DNA of 64,000 bases from JAWKWH01 sp963669415 (GCA_963669415.2 CAXXPS010000003.1:1-64000); one strand, 5' to 3'. Numbered from the stretch's first letter, positions 25,867 to 35,085 are shown. Notes: generated from the sequence alone by a model not told the origin. Numbers and translations are program-made.

Positions 25867-26637
25867 TCAGGCGATTTTGTTGCCGCGAATCTTCTTTACG
25901 ATAGTGGGGATGGCAGCAACAAGCGCCAATGCGGCAAATGCAAGCACGATCTCGGTGGTGACAATGTCTTTGATGGTGACTTCCCGCCCGGCTTCCGATG
26001 CGGCGACGATGACGCTGTCGAGACCTTGACCCAGATAGGCATAGGCCATTCCACCGGGGATAATGCCGAGGAAGGTTGCGGCGATGTAGGTGCGCAAGGG
26101 GACATTGAACAGCGCCGGAGCGATGTTCATTACAAAGAAGGGAAAAATTGGCGCCAATCTGAGTACAAAAAGGTAGGAAAATGCGTCTTCCTCAAATCCC
26201 TTGGCAAGTTTTGCGACTTTGCCCCCGACCTTCTCCTTGAGGAAATCGCCAAAGGCGGTGCGGGCAGCAATGAAGATCGCCGTTGCGCCGATGGTCGCGC
26301 CGATGATTGCGGCGGTGCCGCCAACCAGCCAGCCAAACAGAAAGCCGGCGAAGATCGTCAGGATGGAAGCGGCCGGAAAAGAGAATGCGGTCGCCAGCGC
26401 ATAGACCGCGATAAAACCGAATACTGCAGAGTAATAGTGAGCAGCGACCATCTTTTTCAGCATGTCGCGGCTTTCAACGAGATAATCGAGCGACAGGAAT
26501 TCATGCCAACCCATCATGTATCCGAAGACGAGGCCTGCCGCGATGACAACGATCGGAGCAAAGCGGGCTAATGGCGATTTGCGCGTTTGCTGCTGAGTTT
26601 GCTCGGTTACTCCGGTCACGATAGCCTCTTGCGACAT
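25867..26637 (-). CDS. TVP38/TMEM64 (DedA-like) membrane protein
   Basis: 256 residues from ATG 26637 (GGAGA upstream; earlier in-frame starts add up to 14 residues). About six hydrophobic segments; ASILTIFAGFLFGWLVGGTAAIIGATIGATAIFIAAR and LAPIFPFFVMNIAPALFNVPLRTYIAATFLGIIPG are the conserved SNARE-associated/DedA core. The family is linked to lipid scrambling and membrane homeostasis. It is probably co-transcribed with the following disulfide oxidoreductase. Confidence 0.88.
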   Translation of the reverse strand: MSQEAIVTGVTEQTQQQTRKSPLARFAPIVVIAAGLVFGYMMGWHEFLSLDYLVESRDMLKKMVAAHYYSAVFGFIAVYALATAFSFPAASILTIFAGFLFGWLVGGTAAIIGATIGATAIFIAARTAFGDFLKEKVGGKVAKLAKGFEEDAFSYLFVLRLAPIFPFFVMNIAPALFNVPLRTYIAATFLGIIPGGMAYAYLGQGLDSVIVAASEAGREVTIKDIVTTEIVLAFAALALVAAIPTIVKKIRGNKIA

Positions 26638-26832
26638 TCGCTGTTCTCCATCTGCCATTTTGTTGTCCACCGTATTCAACGACGGTTAAGATGGACCTCA
26701 CATGGCGGACGTTGGAGAACAGTACAAGGCTCCGATAGCATGTCTCACCTCGTTTTGACCCAGGCTATCGGATGTCTCACCGCTTCGTGATTGCTGCGTC
26801 ATCTGACCATACACGTGATGCCGCCGTCGAGA

Positions 26833-26861
26833 TTGACTTGATTTCCGCTACTGACTATAAG
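26833..26861 (+). promoter_or_regulatory. Housekeeping sigma promoter of rpmH-rnpA-yidC
   Basis: TTGACT (26833-26838), a 17-bp spacer and TATAAG (26856-26861), 114 bp before rpmH. Confidence 0.75.
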
Positions 26862-26974
26862 CCCGCTCACGCTCGGGTATCGTCCGGTGAAGCAGAGCTT
26901 GCGCCGGAATTTTGGAGACCCCTGTTCCCGGAAACAGACATCAAGAAGGGCCGCACGCCGCGGTGTTTAAATAA

Positions 26975-27109
26975 ATGAAGCGTACCTACCAACCGTCCAA
27001 ACTCGTCCGCAAGCGCCGACATGGATTCCGTGCGCGCCTGGCAACCAAGGGTGGCCGCAAAGTTCTGGCCAATCGCCGTGCCCGCGGGCGCAAACGGCTT
27101 TCGGCCTAG
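26975..27109 (+). CDS. rpmH: 50S ribosomal protein L34
   Basis: A 44-residue basic protein beginning MKRTYQPSKLVRKRRHGF and ending RARGRKRLSA, the complete universal L34. It is part of the large ribosomal subunit. First gene of the conserved rpmH-rnpA-yidC run; rnpA begins 11 bp later. Confidence 0.98.
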   Translation: MKRTYQPSKLVRKRRHGFRARLATKGGRKVLANRRARGRKRLSA

Positions 27110-27120
27110 GCCCGCCTTCA

Positions 27121-27483
27121 ATGCCGGAGCGTGGCCGGCAAGGTCCGAACAAACTTCGAAAGCGCCGGGAATTCCTGGCGGTCCAGCGTGGTGAAAAACG
27201 CCGCGGCAGGCTGTTTTTACTTGAGATTCTGGATCGCGGAGACAACGGACCCGCCCGTTTCGGAACCACGGTGACCAAGCGACAGGGTAATGCTGTGGAG
27301 CGCAATCGCATCCGGCGGCGAATTCGAGAAGCGGTGCGCACACACGCCGCACGTGACATGTCAGAAGGCAATGACTATGTCATCGTCGGAAGGCACGAAA
27401 TCCTGAACGTTTCTTTTGATGCGTTGAAAGGCGAACTTTCACAGCGCATTCGTAGCGGCGGCAATCGATCAAGCAGGGCTTGA
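27121..27483 (+). CDS. rnpA: Ribonuclease P protein component
   Basis: A 120-residue basic protein. LRKRREFLAVQRGEKRRGRLFLLEIL and the RNA-binding signature KRQGNAVERNRIRRRIREAVR are diagnostic. It helps the RNase P RNA mature tRNA 5' ends. It lies between rpmH and yidC; its stop is 1 bp before the yidC ATG. Confidence 0.97.
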   Translation: MPERGRQGPNKLRKRREFLAVQRGEKRRGRLFLLEILDRGDNGPARFGTTVTKRQGNAVERNRIRRRIREAVRTHAARDMSEGNDYVIVGRHEILNVSFDALKGELSQRIRSGGNRSSRA

Positions 27484-27484
27484 G

Positions 27485-29266
27485 ATGGAAAATAATCGCA
27501 ATTTCTTCATCACGATCGCACTGTCTGTGGTCATTCTGGCGGCGTGGCAGTACTTCTACATGAACCCACGCATTGAAGCCCAGCGTGAGGCGCAGCGAAT
27601 TGAAGCGGAGCGAGAAGAAGCAAAGAAGCCGGAGAACGCCGGCACCGATCCGTCAATCCCGCAGCCGGAAGGGGCTGGTGATGATGTGCCGGACGCAGGT
27701 ACCGAGCAGGCCAAGGCGGCGCGTATCAAGATCGAAACGCCAAAACTTTCCGGCTCGATCAATCTGGCAGGCGCCCGTCTCGATGATCTGATCCTGAATG
27801 ACTATCGGGTAACGGTGGAACCAAATTCGCCCAGAATCACGCTTTTGGAACCGGTCAGTGGCGGCAAGGGCTATTTTACCGAAATTGGCTATACCGGGGC
27901 GGGTGACCAGAAACTTTACCCGGGCGCCGACACCATTTGGACCGTCAAGAGCGGCCAAACGCTCACGCCATCCACGCCTGTCACCCTGACATTCAACAAT
28001 GGCAACGGCCTCGTTTTCGACCGAACCATTTCGATCGACGAAGATTACCTGTTCACGATTGCCGACAGCGTCACCAACAATTCCGGCGGAGCGGTGGCGC
28101 TTGCCAACTATGGGCGCATCACACGCCTTGAGGAACCGGAGATAGCCGGATTTTTCATCCTGCACGAGGGACTGATAGGCGTCACCGGCGAGGAAGGCCT
28201 GCAAGAAATCGACTATGATGATCTGGTCGAAGACAAGCAGGTAAAACCGGGCAAATCGAATGACGGGTGGCTTGGTTTTACAGACAAATATTGGGCGGTA
28301 GCGACAGTTCCGGCCAAGGACCGGCCCTTCCAGCCGCGCTTCTCATGGTTTGAAAGCAATGGCGGTCGGTATCAAAGCGACTATCTTTCGGACGAATTTG
28401 TCGTTCAGCCTGGTGCGAGCGAAACGATCGAGACGCTTGTGTTCGCCGGCGCAAAACAAGTGTCCGTCATTGATGCCTACGAAGTTGACCACGGTATTCG
28501 CCAGTTTGAGTTAATGATCGACTGGGGCTGGTTTCACTTCATCACCAAGCCGCTGTTCTATCTGATTGACTGGTTGTTCAAGCTGCTGGGCAATTTTGGC
28601 CTGGCGATTTTGGGCACGACGGTTCTTGTCAAACTCGTATTCTTTCCCCTGGCCAACAAGTCCTACGCTTCCATGGCGCGGATGAAGGTCGTTCAGCCGG
28701 CCATGATGGAAATCAAGGAGAAATTCGGCGACGACAAAATGAAGCAACAGCAAGCGATGATGGAGCTCTACAAGAAAGAGAAAATCAATCCGCTCGCCGG
28801 CTGCTGGCCGATACTGATCCAGATCCCGGTTTTCTTCGCGCTCTACAAGGTGCTGTTTGTGACGCTGGAAATGCGCCACGCACCATTCTATGGCTGGATC
28901 AGGGATCTCGCTGCTCCTGATCCCACCTCGGTTTTCAATCTGTTTGGCCTGTTGCCATATGATGTTCCATCATTCCTGCTGATCGGCGTCTGGCCGTTGC
29001 TGATGGGCATTACCATGTTCCTGCAAATGCAGATGAACCCGACGCCGCCGGATCCAACGCAGGCGATGATCTTCAAATGGATGCCGGTTGTATTCACCTT
29101 CATGCTGGCGACGTTCCCAGCGGGACTGGTGATCTACTGGGCCTGGAACAATTTCCTGTCGATCCTGCAGCAGGGCCTGATCATGAAGCGCAATGGCGCC
29201 AAGATCGAGCTTTGGGACAATCTGAAGGGGTTGTTTGAAAAGAAACCCGAAACTCCCGCCGAATAG
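27485..29266 (+). CDS. yidC: Membrane protein insertase YidC
   Basis: 593 residues. An N-terminal signal-anchor helix (FFITIALSVVILAAWQYFY), a large periplasmic beta domain (about 90-350), then the insertase core with five helices. NFGLAILGTTVLVKLVFFPLANKSYASMARMK, QQQAMMELYKKEKINPLAGCWPILIQIPVFFALYKVL and the C-terminal WNNFLSILQQGLIMKR are conserved. It inserts inner-membrane proteins alone or with SecYEG. Confidence 0.98.
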   Translation: MENNRNFFITIALSVVILAAWQYFYMNPRIEAQREAQRIEAEREEAKKPENAGTDPSIPQPEGAGDDVPDAGTEQAKAARIKIETPKLSGSINLAGARLDDLILNDYRVTVEPNSPRITLLEPVSGGKGYFTEIGYTGAGDQKLYPGADTIWTVKSGQTLTPSTPVTLTFNNGNGLVFDRTISIDEDYLFTIADSVTNNSGGAVALANYGRITRLEEPEIAGFFILHEGLIGVTGEEGLQEIDYDDLVEDKQVKPGKSNDGWLGFTDKYWAVATVPAKDRPFQPRFSWFESNGGRYQSDYLSDEFVVQPGASETIETLVFAGAKQVSVIDAYEVDHGIRQFELMIDWGWFHFITKPLFYLIDWLFKLLGNFGLAILGTTVLVKLVFFPLANKSYASMARMKVVQPAMMEIKEKFGDDKMKQQQAMMELYKKEKINPLAGCWPILIQIPVFFALYKVLFVTLEMRHAPFYGWIRDLAAPDPTSVFNLFGLLPYDVPSFLLIGVWPLLMGITMFLQMQMNPTPPDPTQAMIFKWMPVVFTFMLATFPAGLVIYWAWNNFLSILQQGLIMKRNGAKIELWDNLKGLFEKKPETPAE

Positions 29267-29272
29267 GCGGGA
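29254..29272 (+). terminator. Weak hairpin at the yidC stop codon
   Basis: TCCCGCC-GAATA-GGCGGGA with a 7-bp stem containing the yidC TAG, followed by only TTT. It could partly reduce read-through into engB, or stabilise the message. Confidence 0.4.
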
Positions 29273-29288
29273 TTTCCGGAATAGTTTC

Positions 29289-29909
29289 ATGTCGTTTCCG
29301 CGCAACTGGATATTTGTTCGCGGCGTACCCTCGATGAAATTTCTTCCGCCCGAGGGCCCGGCAGAGATCGCCTTTGCCGGCCGCTCGAATGTCGGCAAGT
29401 CGTCACTGATCAATGCGCTGGTCGGCCAAAGAGGTTTGGCCCGCACCTCCAACACGCCTGGCCGAACGCAGGAACTGAATTATTTTGTTCCGGATGGATA
29501 TTCCGGCGCGGCGGATGATCTGCCCCCGCTGGCGCTTGTCGATATGCCGGGATACGGTTTTGCAAAGGCGCCGAAAGCCCAGGTCGAACAATGGACGAAA
29601 CTGGTGTTTGACTATTTGCGCGGGCGCGTGACCTTGAAGCGGGTTTTCGTTCTGATCGACGCCCGGCATGGCATCAAACCCAATGATGAAGAAGTACTCG
29701 ACCTGCTCGACAAGGCGGCTGTCTCCTACCAGATCGTTTTGACCAAGACGGACAAGATCAAGCCACCCGCAGTGGAACGTCTGGTTGCCGATACGCTGGC
29801 CAGGATCAAACGGCGTGGAGCGGCCTTTCCGGAAATAATTGCTACTTCGGCCGAGAAGGGGCTCGGCATTGATGAACTGCGCGCTGCCATTTTGCAGTCA
29901 GCTGACTAA
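29289..29909 (+). CDS. engB: Ribosome biogenesis GTP-binding protein EngB (YihA/YsxC)
   Basis: 206 residues from ATG 29289; an upstream in-frame start inside yidC is less likely. G1 motif AGRSNVGKSSLINAL, G3 DMPGYGFAKAPK, G4 TKTDKIK and the family segment NTPGRTQELNYF. It acts in assembly of the 50S subunit. It lies directly after yidC, the usual order here. Confidence 0.96.
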   Translation: MSFPRNWIFVRGVPSMKFLPPEGPAEIAFAGRSNVGKSSLINALVGQRGLARTSNTPGRTQELNYFVPDGYSGAADDLPPLALVDMPGYGFAKAPKAQVEQWTKLVFDYLRGRVTLKRVFVLIDARHGIKPNDEEVLDLLDKAAVSYQIVLTKTDKIKPPAVERLVADTLARIKRRGAAFPEIIATSAEKGLGIDELRAAILQSAD

Positions 29910-29984
29910 GCATAGACTTTTCAAAATTGCCGGAAAACAGACATGGCGACCACAAATACAGCGGTCGACATAATTATTCTGTCC

Positions 29985-30075
29985 CGTAATTTGCTCAATA
30001 CATGTATATATTATATAAGTACAATATAATATTAGGTTGTATTAATATATATTATGTATTACTTAAATTGTTTGC
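29985..30075. other. Very AT-rich stretch before the TadG-like gene
   Basis: Nearly all A/T with short TATA-type repeats between 29995 and 30065, in sharp contrast to the GC-rich surroundings. It may hold the promoter of the next gene and binding sites for an AT-preferring nucleoid protein. No gene is seen. Confidence 0.6.
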
Positions 30076-30118
30076 TCTAGAAGGGAGGAAAGTTCTGCAT
30101 TTTGTTGAGGGTCTCGCG

Positions 30119-31387
30119 ATGCAAACCAAATTTGTGCGCAACATTGATGCGTCGATTTTTCCGATGGTTGCAGTTTTGCTGATGGTTCTGGTCGCCGCAG
30201 TCGGGATTGCATTGGATATCTCCCGTCTGAGCAACACAAAAACCAAGGCACAGGATATCGCCGACATTGTTGCCATGGCGACACTTCGCGCGCTGATGGA
30301 CGGAAAAAGCAATGACGAGGCAAAAGAAATTGGAACTGCGTTTTTCGAGGGCGAATTTGAAAGGGTCGGAGATCCCGATCTCGTAGTTTTGACGATCGAT
30401 CTGGCGGAGCAAAATGGCGTTCGTACCGTCGACGTATCGTTGGATGGATCGATGGGAACATCATTTATGAACGTGGTTGGGGTCTCCGAAATGGATTTCC
30501 AAGCTGCCTCAGCCTCGACGGCTAGCATCACCGACGTTGAGTTGGTCATTGTCGCTGACATTTCGCTCTCGATGGCAAAGGATGGCAAATTGCCAGGCAC
30601 GCAGGATGCGCTGAAAGAACTGATCGACCTGCTTTACCCGGATGGGCAACCAAACGAACATATCCGGACCACGATCCTGCCCTTTGCGGAATCAATCTAC
30701 TTTGGGGACGACTATGAGGGCTGGCTGAACGACGGAGAGCTCGATGATTACAAAGGCTGCCTTGACCATGAAAGCGACGAACAAATCCGTTCCGGCGCTA
30801 TGGAACCAGTCCCACCAGGACAGTATGAAGCATACACTGGCGGTAATGTTTATTGCCCGGAAGATACTGCCGCATCTTCGTTTTTCGGTTATGACCCCGC
30901 CCCTATGAAAGAGACGATTGACAATTTCTCCATCAAGAGAGGCACATCCACCGATGTGGCTACTATGTGGGGATATCGAGCCTTGTCCCCCACGTGGCGC
31001 GGGCAATTCGTCTCTGGAAGCGACAGTGATCTCTATCCGCTGGATTTCAGCGCTAACACGACCAAACACATGATCATACTTACTGACGGCGAAGCCAAAC
31101 GTTGGACGCCGCGAGGAGCTGAAGTAGGGGACCAATTATCGGACACAGAAGGCCGTGCGATCGCGTTGTCCAATTTCAGGGAAATATGTGAAAAGTTGGA
31201 GTCACAAGATAATATTCATGTCTCCACGGTTGCGTTTGGATTCAGCGCCAAGGATGTTGCGATGCATAAATATCTTGAAGATTGCGCATTAGGTCACGGG
31301 CGATATTTTGAAGCCACAACGTCCAACCTTGGCACGGTACTGCAAACTATCGGTTCCTCAATCAACCGCATCCGATTGACCAATTAA
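30119..31387 (+). CDS. TadE/TadG-like pilus-assembly protein with von Willebrand A domain
   Basis: 422 residues from ATG 30119 (GAGG upstream). An N-terminal membrane helix (IFPMVAVLLMVLVAAVGIALDISRL) with TadG-type flank (NTKTKAQDIADIVAMATLRAL) is followed by a von Willebrand A domain from about residue 140: VELVIVADISLSMAKD carries the DxSxS metal site and MIILTDGEAKR the TDGE part. It is an envelope protein possibly linked to tight-adherence pili, though no other tad genes are nearby. It is convergent with the next gene, overlapping at the stop codons. Confidence 0.82.
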   Translation: MQTKFVRNIDASIFPMVAVLLMVLVAAVGIALDISRLSNTKTKAQDIADIVAMATLRALMDGKSNDEAKEIGTAFFEGEFERVGDPDLVVLTIDLAEQNGVRTVDVSLDGSMGTSFMNVVGVSEMDFQAASASTASITDVELVIVADISLSMAKDGKLPGTQDALKELIDLLYPDGQPNEHIRTTILPFAESIYFGDDYEGWLNDGELDDYKGCLDHESDEQIRSGAMEPVPPGQYEAYTGGNVYCPEDTAASSFFGYDPAPMKETIDNFSIKRGTSTDVATMWGYRALSPTWRGQFVSGSDSDLYPLDFSANTTKHMIILTDGEAKRWTPRGAEVGDQLSDTEGRAIALSNFREICEKLESQDNIHVSTVAFGFSAKDVAMHKYLEDCALGHGRYFEATTSNLGTVLQTIGSSINRIRLTN

Positions 31388-32100
31388 CTTGTTGACATAG
31401 TCCTAACGGGGTTCTGTCCCACCAGCATGATCTTTTGCCAGATTTTTCGGCTGAGATTTGTTCCCAGCGTCTCGACATCATTGACCGCTTCAATGACGAC
31501 GCGGTCGTTGACGGATTGGGCATAGAGTGCGGCGAATTTGCCGGTCAGCGACAATAGTTCGGAGCAATAATCGAGATATCGGGTAAGAGCTGCAGCGTCC
31601 ATCGTACGTTTCGGTGAACTCTTGGTGCGGACAAAACTTTCAGACAGTGCAGCGGGATCCTTGGTCAATTGGTGCATGTCGATGACATGGATGAGCGAGC
31701 GCCATCCGTGCAGGCCCTTGAGCACACGTTTCTGCTTGATGCGCTCCTCCCCCTTGACCAGGAAGAAGAACCCGGCGCCGGCGAGCACAACCGTATTCAA
31801 CCCAGCTTCTATTCCCTGAACAATGTCTATTGTACCCGCATCCAGCCCTTCGACCGGAAACTCGCTTGCAAGGTAAAGGAAAATGATGCCGCCGAGAATG
31901 ATGATCAAAGTGATCACCGCTCTCAACCACCAGATGGGCTCCTCCAGGCTCTTGGCGTCGGCCTTGGTGTCGATGCCCAGTGAAATCAACTCGGATGCCA
32001 CAGCGCAGATGCTGGCCTCGGGAAAGCGTTCGGAGATGCGCAGTTCAAGCGTTTGTGCTGTTTCGATGATATGATCGGCATTTATCGAGCGGTAGGGCAT
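31384..32100 (-). CDS. Hypothetical membrane protein with two transmembrane segments
   Basis: 238 residues. A cytoplasmic-looking N-terminus (1-58), two hydrophobic segments (LRAVITLIIILGGIIFLYLAS and GLNTVVLAGAGFFFLV), then a soluble C-terminal half of about 110 residues, probably helical. No family recognised. Its stop overlaps the end of the TadG-like gene (convergent), and it follows the DUF805 genes by 3 bp, so it is probably in their operon. Confidence 0.72.
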   Translation of the reverse strand: MPYRSINADHIIETAQTLELRISERFPEASICAVASELISLGIDTKADAKSLEEPIWWLRAVITLIIILGGIIFLYLASEFPVEGLDAGTIDIVQGIEAGLNTVVLAGAGFFFLVKGEERIKQKRVLKGLHGWRSLIHVIDMHQLTKDPAALSESFVRTKSSPKRTMDAAALTRYLDYCSELLSLTGKFAALYAQSVNDRVVIEAVNDVETLGTNLSRKIWQKIMLVGQNPVRTMSTS

Positions 32101-32103
32101 GGT

Positions 32104-32499
32104 TTAGCCCGACGATCGTGAGTTGGTACGGGGGCCGTAGGCGTTGGCACCGGTGTCTCCCGGCCAAATGCAGAAAACAATGAACGCGATCAACGTTGCC
32201 ACCGGTATGAACAAGGTCAGGGCAAGCGCGCCCGGTTTGCCGAAGTCGTGCACGCGTTTGACGCCGAGCGCAAATCCACACCAAATCGACAAAAACCCGA
32301 CTGCCCAGAAGCCAAAGGCCCACAGCGCTCCTTCGCCGCTCTCTTCCGGCACCAGACTGAAGCGATAGAGCATGAATAGCTGGATGACCGCCATCAACAG
32401 GCCAGACAGAAAATAGGCCGCACGGCTGATGCGGCCGTCAAATCTGAAAAACAACCAGACCAGTTGTTCGGAAATGCTATGCGAGGGGGTCTGGCCCAA
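32104..32499 (-). CDS. DUF805-like membrane protein
   Basis: 131 residues if started at TTG 32499, which has AAGGGG upstream; the frame is open further upstream but inside the preceding gene. WLFFRFDGRISRAAYFLSGLL, then FALGVKRVHDFGKPGALALTLFIPVATLIAFIVFCIWPGDTGANAYGP, is the DUF805 pattern (GRISRxxFW, KRxHDxxxxG, GxxGxNxYGP). Four membrane helices; function unknown. Its start overlaps the end of the next DUF805 gene by 23 bp. Confidence 0.8.
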   Translation of the reverse strand: MGQTPSHSISEQLVWLFFRFDGRISRAAYFLSGLLMAVIQLFMLYRFSLVPEESGEGALWAFGFWAVGFLSIWCGFALGVKRVHDFGKPGALALTLFIPVATLIAFIVFCIWPGDTGANAYGPRTNSRSSG

Positions 32500-32818
32500 A
32501 TCTGTTAGCCCCTTGCGTTCCCGGCAGGATTCCACACTCGACCAACAACCATATGCTGCCGATGATAGGAACGAATATGATAAGTGACCACCAGCCGGAT
32601 TTGTCTCGATCATGCCAGCGCTTTGCGTAAAGGGCGAATGCGAAATAGATCATCGCCAAACTGATGATGATTGAAATGATTCCGTTAGCACCAAGAATGC
32701 CGTCGATGATCGCTCCAACAATACCGATGGCAATGAACACGCCAACGCCGGCCCAGAATTTGGCCCGGTTAATGCGGCCCTCATAGCTCGTAAGAAGATA
32801 TTTCCAGTCCATGTCCAC
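32477..32818 (-). CDS. DUF805-like membrane protein (YhaH-type)
   Basis: 113 residues, the compact form. YLLTSYEGRINRAKFWAGVGV, YAKRWHDRDKSGWWSLIIFVPIIGSIWLLVECGILPGTQGANRFGPDP gives a full DUF805 domain with about four helices. It is first of the DUF805-DUF805-membrane protein operon, and the two DUF805 genes are a divergent tandem pair. Confidence 0.85.
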   Translation of the reverse strand: MDMDWKYLLTSYEGRINRAKFWAGVGVFIAIGIVGAIIDGILGANGIISIIISLAMIYFAFALYAKRWHDRDKSGWWSLIIFVPIIGSIWLLVECGILPGTQGANRFGPDPLA

Positions 32819-33146
32819 CCTCCAACACGTCGGTTTTCAGTCGTCACGGCTGCGCAACCTGATGTGAGTCGGCAAAAATATCAATCTTAAGGTCATGGAC
32901 TCACAAACAGGATCAACAATGGTATGAGCAAATTTTTTTGGATATTAGGAGCCAGCTTGCAGGAAACCATACGGTTTTCAAAAGCTTGCGACGCGATAGC
33001 CGGGAAAATTTGCCATATCCGTTGGGCGCTCGAATCCGCTTCCCAATCCGTCGTCGAAGCCCTCAACTGGGGGATTGGCCCCACATTTCGGCCTTCTCCT
33101 AGGTTTGCTTGGCGGTTTCGGCGCCATTTTGACCCTGTTTATGAGT
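32819..33146. other. Intergenic stretch, possible gene remnant
   Basis: 328 bp between the DUF805 gene and dapD. A plus-strand frame at about 33060-33152 reads like a C-terminal membrane helix (GLLLGLLGGFGAILTLFMSS) but has no start codon or upstream coding sequence, so at most a remnant. Confidence 0.4.
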
Positions 33147-34001
33147 TCATGACCTAAGCAATTCGTTGATCGAAGTCTTGGAGCGGGTCTTTTCATCAAC
33201 GCGCTTGACGATGACAGCGCAATAGAGCGACGGGCCCCAGTTCTCACCGGGAATATTCTTGCCGGGCGTCGAGCCTGCTACAACCACCGAATAGGCCGGA
33301 ACTTCGCCGTAAAATACTTCGCCGGTGGCGCGATCGACAATTTTTGTCGACTTGCCGATGAACACGCCCATGCCCAGAACCGCGCCCTCACGGACAATGC
33401 AGCCTTCCACAACTTCAGAGCGGGCACCGATGAAACAATTGTCTTCGATGATCGTAGGGCCGGCCTGCATCGGTTCCAAAACGCCGCCAATCCCCACACC
33501 GCCGGACAGATGCACATTCTTGCCGATTTGAGCACAGGAACCGACGGTTGCCCAGGTATCGACCATGGTGCCGCTGTCGACATAGGCCCCGAGATTGACG
33601 AATGACGGCATCAGAACCGCGCCCGGCGCCACATAGGCGGAACGGCGCACGACGCAACTCGGCACAGCACGAAAGCCGGCTTTCTCGAATTCGCTGGCGC
33701 TCCAGCCGTCGAATTTGGACGAAACCTTGTCCCACCAGACGGCATCGCCGGGTCCGCCTTTGATGATTTCCATTGGATTGAGGCGGAAGGACAGCAAGAC
33801 GGCCTTCTTCAGCCACTGATTGACCTTCCAGTTTCCGTCCGCCTGGCGTTCGGCGACACGGGCAGCGCCGCTGTCGAGAAGGTTCAGTGACGCTTCAACG
33901 GCGTCGCGCACTTCGCCCCTGGTGTCGGTGCTGACGCTGTCACGTTCGTCGAAAGCCTTCTCGATTGTTGCCTCAAGGGCGGCAGCGTCAGTCTTGGACA
34001 T
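33147..34001 (-). CDS. dapD: 2,3,4,5-tetrahydropyridine-2,6-dicarboxylate N-succinyltransferase
   Basis: 284 residues, the usual length. It catalyses succinyl transfer from succinyl-CoA in lysine/diaminopimelate synthesis. The C-terminal left-handed beta helix has hexapeptide repeats (VLMPSFVNLGAYVDSGTMVDTWATVGSCAQIGKNVHLSGGVGIGGVLEP) and PTIIEDNCFIGARSEVVEG. dapE lies at 47351-48547, so two steps of the succinylase branch are in this window. Confidence 0.97.
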   Translation of the reverse strand: MSKTDAAALEATIEKAFDERDSVSTDTRGEVRDAVEASLNLLDSGAARVAERQADGNWKVNQWLKKAVLLSFRLNPMEIIKGGPGDAVWWDKVSSKFDGWSASEFEKAGFRAVPSCVVRRSAYVAPGAVLMPSFVNLGAYVDSGTMVDTWATVGSCAQIGKNVHLSGGVGIGGVLEPMQAGPTIIEDNCFIGARSEVVEGCIVREGAVLGMGVFIGKSTKIVDRATGEVFYGEVPAYSVVVAGSTPGKNIPGENWGPSLYCAVIVKRVDEKTRSKTSINELLRS

Positions 34002-34156
34002 GACCGGAACTCCGTTTGCGTGGTGTTAAGGGGTGCGCCAATAAAGTGGCGGAGACAGTTTCGCGCGGAAACTATGCGAAGCAGGAAAAACGGTCAATTG
34101 CGGCGAATTGTACGGTTTGTGCGTTTGTTGCCCGAAAACAAGGGATGGGAAGACCG

Positions 34157-34996
34157 ATGAAACCAGAAGAGCACAACGGCTGGACACCGTTATCGCATTC
34201 AGACGAGGATTTGCGGCGCTCCAAAGCCGTGCCGGATACGCCACAGACACGAGCTCCGGAATACCGGCTTGCCTGGGACGACGACGATTTCATGACCCGC
34301 CGCGAACTCAGACCGGTACGGCTGCAGCTGGAGCTGCTCAAACCGGAAATGCTGCTCGCCGAACGCGGCATACGCTCTACCGTTATCATGTTTGGCGGCG
34401 CTCGCATTCCCGAACCAGGCGGTGACGCGTGGGCGGCGAAAAACGATGTCCAACGCAAAAACCTCGAAAGCAACGCGCAATATTATGAAGAGGCGCGGAA
34501 ATTTGCCCAGGCGTGTTCGACACATTCGGCAGAAACCTATTATCGTGAATTCGTGGTCGTCACCGGGGGTGGGCCGGGCGTGATGGAAGCCGGCAACCGA
34601 GGCGCACAGGACGTTGGAGCTCCGTCGATCGGGCTCAACATCGTGCTGCCGCATGAGCAGGCTCCGAATGAATATGTGACGCCCGACCTGTGTTTCAACT
34701 TTCACTATTTTGCCATCCGCAAGATGCATTTCATCATGCGGGCCAAGGCCGTCGCCGTCTTCCCCGGTGGCTTTGGGACGATGGATGAGTTGTTCGAAAC
34801 CCTGACCTTGATTCAAACCGGCCGTATGGAACGGGTTCCCGTGCTGCTGTTCGGCAAAGCATTCTGGGAAGGTGCAATTGACCTGAACTTCCTGGCGGAG
34901 CAGGGCACCATCTCGCCCGACGACCCGGAACTGATCAGCTTTGTTGATACAGCCGATGAGGCCTGGGACAAAATCAGCGAATTCTATGAACTGTGA
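34157..34996 (+). CDS. LOG-family (TIGR00730) Rossmann-fold protein
   Basis: 279 residues from ATG 34157 (GGGAAG upstream; ATG 34145 is an alternative). An N-terminal extension of about 75 residues precedes the lysine decarboxylase-like core: STVIMFGGARIP, VVTGGGPGVMEAGNRGA and PGGFGTMDELFETLTLIQTGR (PGGxGTxxE). Family members cleave nucleoside 5'-monophosphates, including cytokinin precursors. It is divergent from dapD. Confidence 0.88.
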   Translation: MKPEEHNGWTPLSHSDEDLRRSKAVPDTPQTRAPEYRLAWDDDDFMTRRELRPVRLQLELLKPEMLLAERGIRSTVIMFGGARIPEPGGDAWAAKNDVQRKNLESNAQYYEEARKFAQACSTHSAETYYREFVVVTGGGPGVMEAGNRGAQDVGAPSIGLNIVLPHEQAPNEYVTPDLCFNFHYFAIRKMHFIMRAKAVAVFPGGFGTMDELFETLTLIQTGRMERVPVLLFGKAFWEGAIDLNFLAEQGTISPDDPELISFVDTADEAWDKISEFYEL

Positions 34997-35085
34997 TCCG
35001 CTCCGGGTGCGGCTAAACGGCATCTAACGTAGGAACAGCAAACCAACTATTCTCCGGGCAAATTTGCACGAAACCGGAGTAAATC

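Noticed and set aside
33000..33152. Short plus-strand frame ending in a membrane-helix-like sequence before dapD
   Set aside because: No start codon and no conserved upstream part; could be chance or a remnant.
32924..33157. 77-codon plus-strand frame starting at an ATG in the DUF805-dapD gap
   Set aside because: No ribosome binding site of note and a translation that resembles no protein; overlaps the end of dapD.
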